A DNA stretch of 64,000 nucleotides from Aquisphaera giovannonii (GCF_008087625.1 NZ_CP042997.1:310001-374000); one strand, 5' to 3'. Shown: positions 18,181 to 27,846, counted from the stretch's first letter. Numbers and translations: made by a program. The notes: a model not told the origin generated them from the sequence alone.

Positions 18181-19705
18181 CGCCGGCCGCCTGGGCCTGC
18201 TGGCCGAGGACCGGCTCCCCCCCGGCGAGCTCACCCGGCTGGAGCAGCACCTGGAACGCTGCCCGCGATGCCGCGACACGCTCGACCGGATCGTCGGCAC
18301 CGACCGCTGCGCGGAGGAGGCCCGCCGGTACCTCGACGAGGAGGGCGGGGATGAGGACCTCCTCGGCCCCTCGGACCACCCCGACGGCCCGCTCGACTTC
18401 CTCGCCCCCTCGGACTGGCCGGACTCGATCGGCCGGCTCGGCACGTACGAGGTCAAGGGCGTGCTCGGCCGCGGCGGCATGAGCGTGGTCCTCAAGGCGC
18501 TCGACCCGGCGCTCGGGCGGGTCGTGGCGATCAAGGTGATGACGGCCTCGCTGGCGAGCTGCGGGGCGGCCCGGCGGCGGTTCTTCCGCGAGGCGAAGGC
18601 CGCGGCGGCGGTCGTGCACGAGCACGTCGTCGGCATCTTCGCGGTGGACGAGGCGGCCGGCCTGCCCTTCCTGGTCATGGAATATGTCCCGGGCCGCTCG
18701 CTCCAGGACCGGCTGGACGCCCTGGGTCCGCTGCCGGTCACGGAGGTGCTGCGGATCGGGATGCAGACCGCCTCCGGCCTCGCCGCGGCGCATGCCCAGG
18801 GGCTGGTGCACCGCGACGTGAAGCCGGCGAACATCCTGCTGGAGGACGGCGTCGAGCGGGCCCGGCTGACCGACTTCGGCCTCGCCCGCGCCGCGGCCGA
18901 CGCGGCGATGACCCGCAGCGGCGTCGTCGCCGGCACGCCCCACTACATGGCCCCGGAGCAGGCCCGCGGCGAGACCGCCGACCCGAGGGCCGACCTCTAC
19001 GGGCTCGGCTCCACGCTCTACGCGACGCTCGCCGGCTTCCCGCCGTTCCGGGCCGAGTCCCCCCTGGCCGTCCTCCGCCGCGTCTGCGACGACGAGCCCC
19101 GCCCGCTCCGCGGCATCAACGCCGAGGTCCCGGACTGGCTGGAGGCGATCATCGCGAAGCTCATGGCCAAGGATCCGGGCCGCCGCCACCAGTCCGCCGC
19201 CGAGGTCGCCGACCTCCTCGCCGCCTGCCTCGCCCACGTCCAGCAGCCCCTCGCCTCCCCGCTGCCGGACGCCCTGAGGAGGCGGCCGGACCGGCGACGA
19301 AGATGGGCCGTCGCTGCGACACTCGCCCTCGCCCTGACCGCCGCGACCGCGTCCGCGTCGCTGGCGGCCTGGAAGGCGTGGGGGCCGTCCCCCGCGGTGG
19401 AGGATGTGGGCGCGAGGCAGACGTTCTCGGCCCCTTCCCCGCGGCCGTCCGCCCCCGCGGACGGCGGCCCCGATGACATCCTGCGTCAGCTCGAACAGGC
19501 CCGGGCCCACGCCGCCTCGATCGAGGCGGAGCTCCGCCGCCCGGCCCGCCCCGACGAGGACGGCGTCTCCGGCCTCGCCGGCGACCTCGCGACGCGTGCC
19601 GAGGCCCTCGAGCGGGAGCTCCTCCCGGCCCGCGCGTCGCCGTCCACCGATGGTTCCCGCGTTCCCCCGACCTTCCCCAGCCCCACCAAGGAAAGCAGGA
19701 GATGA
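18155..19705 (+). CDS. Ser/Thr protein kinase with N-terminal anti-sigma-type zinc finger
   Basis: 516-residue membrane kinase. The N-terminus carries HLERCPRC (H32, C36, C39), the H-x3-C-x2-C pattern of zinc-binding anti-sigma domains. The kinase domain (about 96-370) has GRGGMSVVLKALD, the ATP-binding Lys in VVAIKVM, the catalytic loop HRDVKPANILL (about 222), TDFGLAR (about 242) and APEQARG. A transmembrane helix (about 386-408, VAATLALALTAATASASLAAW) is followed by a short extracytoplasmic part with coiled-coil character (LEQARAHAASIEAEL). Overlap with the sigma gene and the zinc finger suggest that it binds the sigma factor and links its release to phosphorylation; this is inference. Confidence 0.93.
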   Translation: MKARWDPCDAGRLGLLAEDRLPPGELTRLEQHLERCPRCRDTLDRIVGTDRCAEEARRYLDEEGGDEDLLGPSDHPDGPLDFLAPSDWPDSIGRLGTYEVKGVLGRGGMSVVLKALDPALGRVVAIKVMTASLASCGAARRRFFREAKAAAAVVHEHVVGIFAVDEAAGLPFLVMEYVPGRSLQDRLDALGPLPVTEVLRIGMQTASGLAAAHAQGLVHRDVKPANILLEDGVERARLTDFGLARAAADAAMTRSGVVAGTPHYMAPEQARGETADPRADLYGLGSTLYATLAGFPPFRAESPLAVLRRVCDDEPRPLRGINAEVPDWLEAIIAKLMAKDPGRRHQSAAEVADLLAACLAHVQQPLASPLPDALRRRPDRRRRWAVAATLALALTAATASASLAAWKAWGPSPAVEDVGARQTFSAPSPRPSAPADGGPDDILRQLEQARAHAASIEAELRRPARPDEDGVSGLAGDLATRAEALERELLPARASPSTDGSRVPPTFPSPTKESRR

Positions 19706-19707
19706 TC

Positions 19708-20307
19708 ATGAATTTCCGATCGATCCCGGCCAGGCGTGCGCTCATGACCCTCGCCGTGGCCGGCCTCGCCGCCTATGCCTCCGCCTTCAGCCTCGCCCAG
19801 CAGATGGCACGCCCGGTGACGGTGCCGGTGCCGGCGGGCGGATCCGCCGTCACCATCGCCCCGGCCCAGGCCGCCGGCGACACGACGTACTACAGGACCT
19901 ACTCCGACGACGTCCTCGCCCCGGCCCAGGCCGCCGGGACCGCGCTCTTCCGGGCATACGGCGAGGCCGGCCGTGCGTGGTCGCCCGTCGACCTCGCCAG
20001 GCACCGGGCCTCGTCGCAGCTCTCGGCCAAGGAGGCGTCGATCGCGCAGGAGGCGGACTCCCTCGCCCGCCAGCTCGAGTCCGCCGACAGCGACGCGAAG
20101 CGGTCGGACCTCAAGGCGAAGCTGAGCGAGGCCCTGGGCAAGCAGTTCGACCTCCGCCAGGAGCGGCACCAGAAGGAGATCGAGGCCCTGGAGGCCCAGG
20201 TCAAGAAGCTCAAGGACCTCGTGGACAAGCGCAAGGAGAACCGCTCCGAGATCATCTCCCGGCGGCTCGACCAGGTCGTGCGGGACGCCCAGGGCCTGGG
20301 CTTCTGA
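19708..20307 (+). CDS. Exported coiled-coil protein, third gene of sigma-kinase operon
   Basis: 199 residues, no recognised family. A signal peptide (RALMTLAVAGLAAYASAFSLA) precedes a short linker and a long charged helical region (about 95-199) with heptad-like Leu spacing (SLARQLESADSDAK, KEIEALEAQVKKLKDLVDK). AGGAG at 19697-19701 fits the ATG at 19708 (six-base spacer). The ATG at 19702, which overlaps the kinase stop, is too close. The kinase ends with its own extracytoplasmic helical segment, so an interaction across the membrane face is conceivable. Function unknown. Confidence 0.8.
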   Translation: MNFRSIPARRALMTLAVAGLAAYASAFSLAQQMARPVTVPVPAGGSAVTIAPAQAAGDTTYYRTYSDDVLAPAQAAGTALFRAYGEAGRAWSPVDLARHRASSQLSAKEASIAQEADSLARQLESADSDAKRSDLKAKLSEALGKQFDLRQERHQKEIEALEAQVKKLKDLVDKRKENRSEIISRRLDQVVRDAQGLGF

Positions 20308-20388
20308 CGGGCGGCCCGGAGAGGCTAGGGCGCCGGACTTCCGAGCCCCCTTCCACTCACTCAGCAGGGCAGAGCGCCGAGAGGACTT

Positions 20389-20477
20389 CCCCCCTTACGA
20401 AGGGGGGATACAGGGAGATGTATTCGATGGCCCCGGCCGGTCCAGTACACCCCTCCAGCTCGCCCTTCGTAAGGGGG
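20389..20477. repeat. Inverted pair of CCCTTACGAAGGG hairpins
   Basis: CCCCCCTT-ACG-AAGGGGGG (20389-20407) is a perfect hairpin; a reverse-complementary copy, CCCTT-CGT-AAGGGGG, lies at 20463-20477. The two halves can also pair with each other, making a cruciform. It sits between the convergent ends of the coiled-coil gene and cheA, where a bidirectional terminator could serve, but no T-tracts follow. Confidence 0.7.
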
Positions 20478-20570
20478 AGGGCCGGACAAGGTCAGGGCGT
20501 CGGCCGCGATGCGGGCCGACGCCCTCGCGTGCTCCGTGCGTCCGGCGGCCGGGAAAGTCGAAGCCTTGCC

Positions 20571-22994
20571 TTACATCCCCGCCCTCGCCATCTCCCTCCC
20601 CACCATCCGGCCCGCGGCCATGGTGATGACGGCATCGACGTCCAGGATCAGCGACACGCGGCCGTCGCCCAGGATGCTGGCGCCGGAGAGGCCCGGCACG
20701 GCGCGGAAGTTCTTCTCCAGCGACTTGAGCACGACCTCCTGCATGCCGATCAGCCGATCGACGACGAGGCCGATGGTCGTCTCGCCGTTCTGCACGACGA
20801 CGACGCGGACGGCCTCCGGGTGCGTGCCGTTCCCGTCGCCGTCCTCGGGGCCCGCCTCGCGCATCGCCGGCGGGTGCGGGCGGCCCGACCATCGGAAGAG
20901 CTCCTTGAGCGAGACCAGGGCGATGATCCGCTTGCGGACCTCGATCGTCGGCCTCCCCTGGACGCGGAAGACCTGCGACGCCTTGACCTCGACGATCTCG
21001 TCGATGTGGTCCAGCGGCAGGGCGTACACCTCGTCGAAGACCTGCACGAGCAGGCTGGACATGATCGCCAGCGTGAGCGGCAGGCGGATCGTGAAGACGG
21101 TCCCCTGCCCCGGCGTCGAGCGGACGTCCACGGTGCCGCTGAGGTTCTCGATGCGGTTCTTGACGATGTCCATGCCGACGCCGCGCCCGGAGATGTCCGT
21201 CACGGCCTCCGCCGTGCTGAGGCCCGGGTGCCAGATGTAGGCGATCAGCTCGCGGTCGGTGAGGCCGGCCGCCTCGGCCTGCGAGACGAGCCCCCGGGCG
21301 ACGACCTTGGCGCGGATCCGCTCGCAGTCGATGCCGCGGCCGTCGTCGCCGACCGTGATCACGACGCTGTTGCCCCGGTGCGTCGCCTGGAGCGTCACCG
21401 TGCCGGCCCTCGGCTTGCCGGCGGCCTCGCGGGCGTCCGGCGGCTCCAGGCCGTGGTCCACCGAGTTGCGGACCATGTGGATGAGCGGGTCGCCCAGCTC
21501 GTCGATCATCCGCTTGTCCAGCTCGGTCTTCTCGCCGCCGAGGGCCAGCAGCACCTCCTTGCCCGACGAGTGGCTGAGGTCGCGGATCACCCGGCGGAAC
21601 CGCTCGAAGAGCGGGCCGATCGGCACCATCCGCGTGTCCAGCACCCCCTTCTGCAAGCCGTCCGTGACCCGCCCCAGGCTGTGGATCGCCTCGTTGAGCG
21701 CCTTGAGCGTCTCGCGGCCCTGCCGGAGCCGGTCGAGCTCGCCGTGGATCTCCCGGACGTTGTCCCGCAGCCGGCGGACGTGCCCGGCCCAGCGGTCGAG
21801 CGCGCCGTCCCCCGCGCCGGCCGCTCCGAGGCCGTCCAGCCCGCGGGTGATGCTCTCCAGCCGGTCCTCCGTGTCCGCGGCGAGCGCCTGGGTGTTGGAC
21901 CCGCGGAACAGCTCGTCGAGCCCCCTCGCGATGTCCACGAATCGGGCCTTGTTGATGACGAGCTCGCCCGCCAGGTTCATCAGGTAATCCAGCCGGTCGC
22001 TCTCCACGCGGATCGTCTCCGCGACCTTCTTCTTCGGGGCCGCCGCGGCGGGAGGCTCGGAGGCGGGGACGACGGCCGCCGGCACGACCGGGGGCGGGAC
22101 GGCCGAGGCGGATCGAGCCTGCTCGGTCGGCGCGACTTCACTCCCTCCACCCACCGCGGGGGAGGGTTGGGGAGAGGGGGCGACCGCCTCGGCCGCGGGG
22201 GAAGCCGTCGAGGGCAGGGAGGCCCCGGCCTCGATGCGGATCCGGGCGACGCCGTCCACGTCGGCCAGCGACCGCAGCTCGTCCGGCCCGCCGGAGGTGG
22301 CGAGCCATACGGTGAACTCGGCCAGCGACTCGGCCTCCTCGATCTGCTCCGCCGGGGGCCTCGTCTCGATCACCGTCCCGCGCGTCGCCAGGCGGCTGAG
22401 CACCAGCCTCGCCTTCATGTCGGCGAGCGGCAGGTTGGGCTCGAAGACGACAGTCACCGCGACGCGCTCCGGCTCGTCCGACGGCGAGGCCGCCCGCGCC
22501 GGCCCCGGCGCGGGGGCCGGCGTCCCCGGCTCGTCCGCCGCGGGCCCGGCCGGGGCCTCGGCCGCCGGCTCCGGCGGCCTCGCCGATGCCGGCGCCGGGG
22601 CCTGCGACTCGTCCAGCGCGGCGACCACGAGCGGCACGAGGGAGGCGAGGTCCGCGCGGCCGGCGCCCTCGGCGCGGAGCTCGCGGTGGTAGTCGCGGAG
22701 CTCGTCCAGGCAGCGGAACGTCAGGTCGAGGACCGGCCGGTCGAGGTCCCGCTTCTTGCTCCGGAACTGGTCGAAGAGGCTCTCCAGGTGGTGCGTCAGC
22801 TCCTTGACGGAGTCGAAGCCCATGACGACCGACGAGCCCTTGATGCTGTGGAACATCCGGAAGGCCTCGGCCAGGGCCTTGGCGTCGGCCGGGTCCTGCT
22901 CCAGCCGGAGCAGCGCGTCGTTCAGCGCGGCGATGTGCTCGTCGGTCTCGTCGAGGTAGAACGGCAGCAGCTCGGCAGGGTTGAACCCCGACAT
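20571..22994 (-). CDS. cheA: Chemotaxis histidine kinase CheA
   Basis: 807-residue chemosensory kinase with five recognisable parts. The Hpt domain has the phospho-accepting His (MFHSIKGSS, H49). A P2-like domain lies around residues 165-240, followed by a Pro/Ala-rich linker. The dimerisation helix pair starts at SDRLDYLMNLAGELVINKAR. The ATPase domain has an N-box (HMVRNSVDHGLEPPDAR), GDDGRGID and GRGVGMDIVKNRIENL; the CheW-like C-terminal domain follows. No receiver domain is fused on. AGGAG precedes the ATG by seven bases. It ends a same-strand run cheW - receptor - cheR - cheA. The linker contains residues SPQPSPAVGGGSE encoded by a dispersed repeat. Confidence 0.97.
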   Translation of the reverse strand: MSGFNPAELLPFYLDETDEHIAALNDALLRLEQDPADAKALAEAFRMFHSIKGSSVVMGFDSVKELTHHLESLFDQFRSKKRDLDRPVLDLTFRCLDELRDYHRELRAEGAGRADLASLVPLVVAALDESQAPAPASARPPEPAAEAPAGPAADEPGTPAPAPGPARAASPSDEPERVAVTVVFEPNLPLADMKARLVLSRLATRGTVIETRPPAEQIEEAESLAEFTVWLATSGGPDELRSLADVDGVARIRIEAGASLPSTASPAAEAVAPSPQPSPAVGGGSEVAPTEQARSASAVPPPVVPAAVVPASEPPAAAAPKKKVAETIRVESDRLDYLMNLAGELVINKARFVDIARGLDELFRGSNTQALAADTEDRLESITRGLDGLGAAGAGDGALDRWAGHVRRLRDNVREIHGELDRLRQGRETLKALNEAIHSLGRVTDGLQKGVLDTRMVPIGPLFERFRRVIRDLSHSSGKEVLLALGGEKTELDKRMIDELGDPLIHMVRNSVDHGLEPPDAREAAGKPRAGTVTLQATHRGNSVVITVGDDGRGIDCERIRAKVVARGLVSQAEAAGLTDRELIAYIWHPGLSTAEAVTDISGRGVGMDIVKNRIENLSGTVDVRSTPGQGTVFTIRLPLTLAIMSSLLVQVFDEVYALPLDHIDEIVEVKASQVFRVQGRPTIEVRKRIIALVSLKELFRWSGRPHPPAMREAGPEDGDGNGTHPEAVRVVVVQNGETTIGLVVDRLIGMQEVVLKSLEKNFRAVPGLSGASILGDGRVSLILDVDAVITMAAGRMVGREMARAGM
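22143..22182. repeat. CTCTCCC-type repeat embedded in the cheA coding sequence
   Basis: The GC-rich hairpin (CTCCACCCACCGC/GCGGGGGAGGG-like, ending ggggagaggg) matches the intergenic repeats at 23926-24100. Here it is read in frame as part of the CheA linker (translation includes PSPQPSPAVGGGSE). It causes no frameshift, so an unstructured linker has tolerated or gained the insertion. Confidence 0.65.
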
Positions 22995-23010
22995 CGCAGG
23001 CTCCTCTCTC

Positions 23011-23847
23011 TCAGGACTGCTTCTGGTAGAGCCAGGGTTTGACCTTGGTCAGCGGGTCGAGCATCGTGTAGATCCCCTCGGTCGGGCCGACGACGAGGTA
23101 CGCATCCTTCGCCATGGCCGCGAGCACGTTCCGGACGACCGCCTTCTTCGATTCGGCGTCGAAGTAGATGAGCACGTTCTTCAGGAAGATGCAGTCGAAC
23201 GGATCCTCGCGGAGGGGCAGCATCAGGTTGTGGAGCTTCCAGGTGACGAGCGAGCGCACGTCGCCCTTGACGGTCCACCTGCGGGGGCGGGACTCGGCGT
23301 CCTCGTCGAAGTACTTCTTCCTCTCGGCGTCCGGGACCAGGTGCACGGCGCGGTCGTCGTACACGCCGGCCTTCGCCGAGGCGAGTACCGCGCCGCTGAG
23401 GTCGGTGCCGACGATGTGGACCTTCCAGCCGGGCAGGATCGGCCGGGCGGCCAGGGCCTTCAGGGCGATCGAGTAGGGCTCCTCGCCGGTGCTGCACGCG
23501 GCCGACCAGATCCGCACGCTCCGCGTGTGCGTATGCCGGCGCGCCCGCTCGGCGAGGCCCGGGAGGAACTCGCCGGCGAGCCAGGCGTAGTGCTGCGGGT
23601 CGCGGTAGAAGTACGTCTCGTTGGTGGTGATCGCGTCCAGGAACAGCGGCATCTCGGCCGCGCCGGCGGGGGACGTGATGAAGGCGTAGTAGGCCGAGAA
23701 CGCGTCGATGCCCGTGGCGCGGAGCCTCCGCCGGACGCGGTTGGCGATGAGCACGCGCTTGTTGTCCGCGATCCGGATCCCGGCGGACCGGTAGATCAGC
23801 GAGCAGAAGCGGCGGAACTCGTCCTCGGTCAGCTCGTCGGCGCTCAT
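23011..23847 (-). CDS. cheR: Chemotaxis receptor methyltransferase CheR
   Basis: 278-residue SAM-dependent enzyme that methylates receptor glutamates. The N-terminal helical domain (LTEDEFRRFCSLIYRSAGI) is followed by the SAM fold with IWSAACSTGEEPYSIA (about 114) and the acidic NTFTDLSG-like segment IVGTDLSGAVLASAK. It carries TNETYFYRDPQHY, the family hallmark (usually TNxTxFFR), and ends with CIFLKNVLIYFDAESKK. It lies directly upstream of cheA (16 bp) and both probably share a transcript with the receptor and cheW. No CheB methylesterase is in the window. Confidence 0.96.
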   Translation of the reverse strand: MSADELTEDEFRRFCSLIYRSAGIRIADNKRVLIANRVRRRLRATGIDAFSAYYAFITSPAGAAEMPLFLDAITTNETYFYRDPQHYAWLAGEFLPGLAERARRHTHTRSVRIWSAACSTGEEPYSIALKALAARPILPGWKVHIVGTDLSGAVLASAKAGVYDDRAVHLVPDAERKKYFDEDAESRPRRWTVKGDVRSLVTWKLHNLMLPLREDPFDCIFLKNVLIYFDAESKKAVVRNVLAAMAKDAYLVVGPTEGIYTMLDPLTKVKPWLYQKQS

Positions 23848-23925
23848 GACGACGCGGCCCCGGGGGGGCGGGGGCTGACGCGTCCGCCCTCCTCCTCACG
23901 CTCCACCCACAAGCATCGCTGCGCC

Positions 23926-24100
23926 TCTCTGTCCCCTCCCCCCTGGTGGGGGAGGCTTAGGGAGAGGGGGAAGCGCGAGCTCTGGATCGCGGGGCGTTCT
24001 GCCGATCGGTGGGTGCTCGATCCGGGCGTGGCGATCTCGCCCGTCCGAGGCGGTCGCCCCCTCTCCCTGACCCTCCCCCGCGGTGGGGGGAGGGGACAGA
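23926..24100. repeat. Inverted pair of CTCTCCC-type repeats between cheR and the receptor gene
   Basis: The left arm (23926-23970) and right arm (24057-24100) are imperfect reverse complements of each other: GTCCCCTCCC with GGGAGGGGAC, and GGGAGAGGGG with CCCCTCTCCC. They flank about 85 bp of unrelated sequence. The rest of the 403-bp gap (23848-24250) holds nothing recognised. The arrangement looks like a small non-autonomous palindromic element rather than a terminator. Confidence 0.7.
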
Positions 24101-24250
24101 ATGACGCGGCCGCGCTCATGGACGATGACGAGCCCGCGAGGTGCGCAGCCCGGATGGATGACGGCGGATCGCCTTCGCCCGTCGGGAACCCGTCGCCTCG
24201 GCTGCCTGTACGCATCGGACCACCCTGCCCCGTCCCGCCGCCGCCGCGGA

Positions 24251-26758
24251 TCAGACCTTGAACCCGGAGATCACCTGCTTGAGCGAGGCGGCCTGGGCGC
24301 CGAGCTCCTCCGCGCTGGCGGAGAGCTGCTCGGAGCTGGAGGCGTTCGTCTCGGTGATGCTGGAGACGTTCTGGATGGCCTTGTTGACCTCGGTGGAGGC
24401 CTCGGTCTGCTCGCGGGTGGCCTGGGCGATCTTGGCGATGCTCGAGGCGGTCTCGCGCACCCCCTCGACGATCCGCGCCAGCGACTCCCCCGCCTTCTCC
24501 GAGAGCTGGGCGCCGTCGGCGACGCGGCGGGTCGATTCCTTGATCAGCGCCGTGATCTCCTTGGCCGCGGCGCTGGAGCGCTCGGCCAGCTTGCGGACCT
24601 CGTCGGCGACGACGGCGAAGCCCAGCCCGTGCTCGCCGGCGCGGGCGGCCTCGATGGCCGCGTTGAGGGCCAGGAGGTTGGTCTGGCTGGCGATCTCGCT
24701 GATGACCTGGATGATGTCGCTGACCTGCTCGCTCGACTTCTTGATCAGGACCATCGCCTCGATGGCCTGCTCCACCGAGTCGCCCCCCTGCTTCGCCAGG
24801 TGCGTGGTCTTCTCCGCCAGGCCCGTCGCCGAGTCGGCGTTCCGGTTGATCTCGACGATGGCGAGCGAGAGCTGCTGGATCGAGGCCGACATCTCCTCGA
24901 CGGTCGCCGCCTGGTTCTGCGCCGACTCGCTGAGGTAGCTGGCGCTCTCGGCGACGACCCGCGAGCCCTCGGCGAACTGGCTGGCCGACTCCATGATCTG
25001 GCCGATGATGTTCTTGAGGTCCCGGATCATCTCCGAGAGGGCCTCGCCCAGCCGGCCCATGTCGTCGTCGCCGCGGACGTCCACGACGACGCTGAGGTCC
25101 CCCTCCGCCGCCGCCCGGGCGACCCTCATGAGCTGGTTGACCTTGGCCTCCAGCTCCTTCTTCGCGCGGTCGATCTTCGCCTGCTGGTCCAGCCGCTCCA
25201 TCGCCGAGCCGACCAGCCGGCCGACGTTCCTCAGCGCGTCCAGCCGCGCCGGCGAGGGCTCGAGCTTCTCCTCGGTGAAGAAGTCCATGGTGCCGGCCAC
25301 GCGGCCGGCCACGAGGATGGGTATGCAGACGCCGGACTTCAGCCCGTTGCGGCGGGCGGCCGGGGCGCGCGAGCAGCCCTTCATCTCGCCGAGGTCGGGC
25401 ACGAAGACGAGGTCCCGCGACTGCCAGGCCTGGCCGTTGAGCCCCTCCCCCTCGCGGAACCGCGACTCCGCGGTCACCCGGCGGAACTCCTCGCCGACGG
25501 AGCCGGAGTCCTGCCCGAAGTGCAGCGCGTGGTCCTCCGGCCCCACCTCCCAGAACGACCCGTACGACCAGCCGAAGGTCTCGCGGACCGTGGCCAGCGC
25601 CGCGGCGATCGCGTCCCGGCCCGACCCCGCCCGCCCCAGGCCCATCAGGAGCTGGTTGATGGCCGAGGTGTTCGCCGCCAGCTCCTCCTCGCGGGCCTTC
25701 GCCGCGAGCTTCTCCGTGACGACCTCCCAGGTGATCATCGGCCCGCTGTAGCGGCCCTCGTGGTCCACCATCGCCGTCACCAGCAGCTCGAACCGCTCCG
25801 GCCCCACGTTGATGAGGGCCTTGCGGGGCAGGTTCCGCGGGTCGGCCAGCAGCCGGCGCTGGTGCTCCGGCGCCCGGTGGAAGACGTCGATCGTGTGGCC
25901 GATCATCTGGTCGGCCCGGATCGGGAGGTGGGCCTCCAGCCTCCTGAGCGTCTGGGCGGCCGCCGGGTTCATGTACCGGATGATCAGGTCCAGGTCCGCG
26001 AACATCATGTTGATGGGCGCGTTCTCGACCATCTGCCGGATCCGGGCGAGGTCGGCCTGCTTGCCCAGGTTGGCGATCTTGTCCGAGGCGAGCTGGCCGA
26101 TGACGCGGAGGGCGTTGAGCCGGGCGGGGCTGATCTCCAGGGCCCGGAGGGCGAAGAAGTCCATGGTGCCCACGACCTCGCCGCCGACCTTGATGGGCAG
26201 GGCGACCGCGCTGCGGACGCCGATCCGCGCCGCCAGCGGGGCGCGGCTGCAGTCGCGGAGCTGGCCCAGGTCGTCGACGAACACGACGTCGCGCTCCCGC
26301 CAGGCCCGGCCGTTGAGCCCCTCCCCCTCGCGGAAGCGGGCCGTCCGGGTGTGCCGCTGGAACTCCTCGTCGATCCGCCCGGAGTCGGCCGCGAAGGCCA
26401 GGACGTGCTCGGCGGCGTCCACGGACCAGTAGGAGCCGTACGCCCAGCCGAACGCCCGGCGGACCGTGTCCAGGACCGAGCGGGCCACCTCGTCGGCGGT
26501 GCCGGCGCGGATGATGGCCTCGGTCACCTCGATCATCGCCCGGACGCCGGCCTCCGCCTCGGCCGCCGCGTCCCGCGGGGTCTGCCCCGGCGCGCCGTCC
26601 ATCGCCTGGGGCTGCTCCAGGGTGCCGGCCGACGCCATGGCCCGGCGCGATCGCCGCGCCGGCGGGGCCTTCGGGGCCGGGGCGCGCCGGGGCCGGACGA
26701 TCGGCTGCCGCGGCCCGTCCGCGGGATCGGGGGGGGGCGAGGAGGGGTCGATGCTCAT
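24251..26758 (-). CDS. Soluble methyl-accepting chemoreceptor, GAF-PAS-GAF-HAMP-MCP
   Basis: 835-residue chemoreceptor with no membrane helix, so it senses in the cytoplasm. There are two closely related GAF modules (about 85-225 and about 375-515). They share FGW-x-YGS-x-W, FREGEGLNG-x-AW and GTMDFF, a clear internal duplication. Between them is a PAS-like domain ([19 protein letters not shown]). A HAMP-like segment ([20 protein letters not shown]) leads into the signalling domain with the hairpin tip region [20 protein letters not shown] and [17 protein letters not shown]. It is followed by cheR and cheA on the same strand. The GAF ligand is unknown; no conserved Cys/His cofactor site is obvious. 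Confidence 0.94.
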   Translation of the reverse strand: MSIDPSSPPPDPADGPRQPIVRPRRAPAPKAPPARRSRRAMASAGTLEQPQAMDGAPGQTPRDAAAEAEAGVRAMIEVTEAIIRAGTADEVARSVLDTVRRAFGWAYGSYWSVDAAEHVLAFAADSGRIDEEFQRHTRTARFREGEGLNGRAWRERDVVFVDDLGQLRDCSRAPLAARIGVRSAVALPIKVGGEVVGTMDFFALRALEISPARLNALRVIGQLASDKIANLGKQADLARIRQMVENAPINMMFADLDLIIRYMNPAAAQTLRRLEAHLPIRADQMIGHTIDVFHRAPEHQRRLLADPRNLPRKALINVGPERFELLVTAMVDHEGRYSGPMITWEVVTEKLAAKAREEELAANTSAINQLLMGLGRAGSGRDAIAAALATVRETFGWSYGSFWEVGPEDHALHFGQDSGSVGEEFRRVTAESRFREGEGLNGQAWQSRDLVFVPDLGEMKGCSRAPAARRNGLKSGVCIPILVAGRVAGTMDFFTEEKLEPSPARLDALRNVGRLVGSAMERLDQQAKIDRAKKELEAKVNQLMRVARAAAEGDLSVVVDVRGDDDMGRLGEALSEMIRDLKNIIGQIMESASQFAEGSRVVAESASYLSESAQNQAATVEEMSASIQQLSLAIVEINRNADSATGLAEKTTHLAKQGGDSVEQAIEAMVLIKKSSEQVSDIIQVISEIASQTNLLALNAAIEAARAGEHGLGFAVVADEVRKLAERSSAAAKEITALIKESTRRVADGAQLSEKAGESLARIVEGVRETASSIAKIAQATREQTEASTEVNKAIQNVSSITETNASSSEQLSASAEELGAQAASLKQVISGFKV

Positions 26759-26858
26759 GGCCGCGCTCGTCGTTGTGGGTCGTGGGTGCGATGTCGTTGC
26801 ACGGGTGGATCGCGGGCGTCTGTCCGTCTGCCTTGCGGATGCTGGTCGTCGCGACGGC

Positions 26859-27416
26859 TCAGGCGGTGGCCGCCGCCGCGGCCAGCTCGTCGGCCTCGAA
26901 GAGCTTCTCGATGTCGAGGATGATCAGCAGCCGGTCGTCCAGCTTCGCCAGCCCGGCGAGGTAGCGCTGGCTGACGGCCAGGACGCCGAGCGGCGGCGGC
27001 TGGACCTGGTCCCGGTTGATCCGCATGACCTGCGTGACCGCGTCCACCACCACCCCGACGGTCTTGTCGTGGACGTTCACGACGATGGTCCGGGTCTCGT
27101 CGTCGATGTCCCGGGCGGGCAGGCCGAACCGCTTCCGCAGGTTGACGATCGGGATGACCGACCCGCGCAGGTTGATGAGCCCCTCGATGAAGCCCGGCAC
27201 CTCGGGCAGCCGGGTGATCGGCTTCATCAGGATGATCTCCTGGATCTTCGTGATGGCGATCGCGTAGTCCTCCTCGTCGAGCCGGAAGCCGACGAGCTGG
27301 ATCACCGGCTGGTCGCCCCGGCCGAGGCCGGCGATCGACGCGCCCTGGGATGGACCGGGAGCCATGGGTGCTTCGCCCTGATGAGCCGCCGAGGATGCCG
27401 CCGCCGCCGCCGGCAT
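26859..27416 (-). CDS. cheW: Chemotaxis coupling protein CheW
   Basis: Adaptor that links receptor and CheA. The core ([20 protein letters not shown], then [20 protein letters not shown] and [12 protein letters not shown]) contains the conserved NLRG motif and the arginine used for receptor binding. Start is uncertain: ATG 27416 (185 aa, used here), ATG 27365 (168 aa) with a weak AGGGCG-like site, or TTG 27446; the first 40 residues are low-complexity. It opens the chemosensory operon, 100 bp ahead of the receptor gene. Confidence 0.94.
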   Translation of the reverse strand: MPAAAAASSAAHQGEAPMAPGPSQGASIAGLGRGDQPVIQLVGFRLDEEDYAIAITKIQEIILMKPITRLPEVPGFIEGLINLRGSVIPIVNLRKRFGLPARDIDDETRTIVVNVHDKTVGVVVDAVTQVMRINRDQVQPPPLGVLAVSQRYLAGLAKLDDRLLIILDIEKLFEADELAAAAATA

Positions 27417-27600
27417 GCGCCCGGGCAAGATCTGCCCGGCACGCAATCTGAGGAGATTGTATCACATCGGCCAGGTTTGTCGGGCGAATCCTGGGCCCCG
27501 ACACCGAGCCTTCGCGGGCGGAACCCGGGGCCGGTCCGCGACCAGGCCCCGGCGAGCCATGCAGGAGGCCCGCCGCGGGCGACCGATCGGAGTAGAATGG

Positions 27601-27846
27601 ATGTTTATGAGTACCGTCACGCTGCAAGAGCTGCAACGGGATCCGGCCGCCCTGCTCGCGCGGGTCGAGGCGGGCGAGAGGATCGTGGTGTCCCGGGAGG
27701 GCCGGGCCGTCGCCGAGCTCCGCCCGATCGTCCCGGCCCCCCGCGAGCCGAGGCCGATCGGCCTGGCCGCCGGTGAGTTCGCCGTCCCGGCCGACTTCGA
27801 CGCCCCCCTGCCCGAGGATGTCCTCCGGACCTTCGAGGCCCCATGA
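27601..27846 (+). CDS. Type II antitoxin, Phd/YefM family
   Basis: 81-residue antitoxin: an N-terminal dimerising and DNA-binding fold (STVTLQELQRDPAALLARV, IVVSREGRAVAELRPI) and a C-terminal arm ending in FDAPLPEDVLRTFEAP, the usual toxin-neutralising tail. GGAG lies eight bases before the ATG at 27601. The stop codon overlaps an ATG (ATGA at 27843) of what was the toxin gene. The antitoxin looks intact and may still bind DNA, but its partner is broken. Confidence 0.85.
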   Translation: MFMSTVTLQELQRDPAALLARVEAGERIVVSREGRAVAELRPIVPAPREPRPIGLAAGEFAVPADFDAPLPEDVLRTFEAP

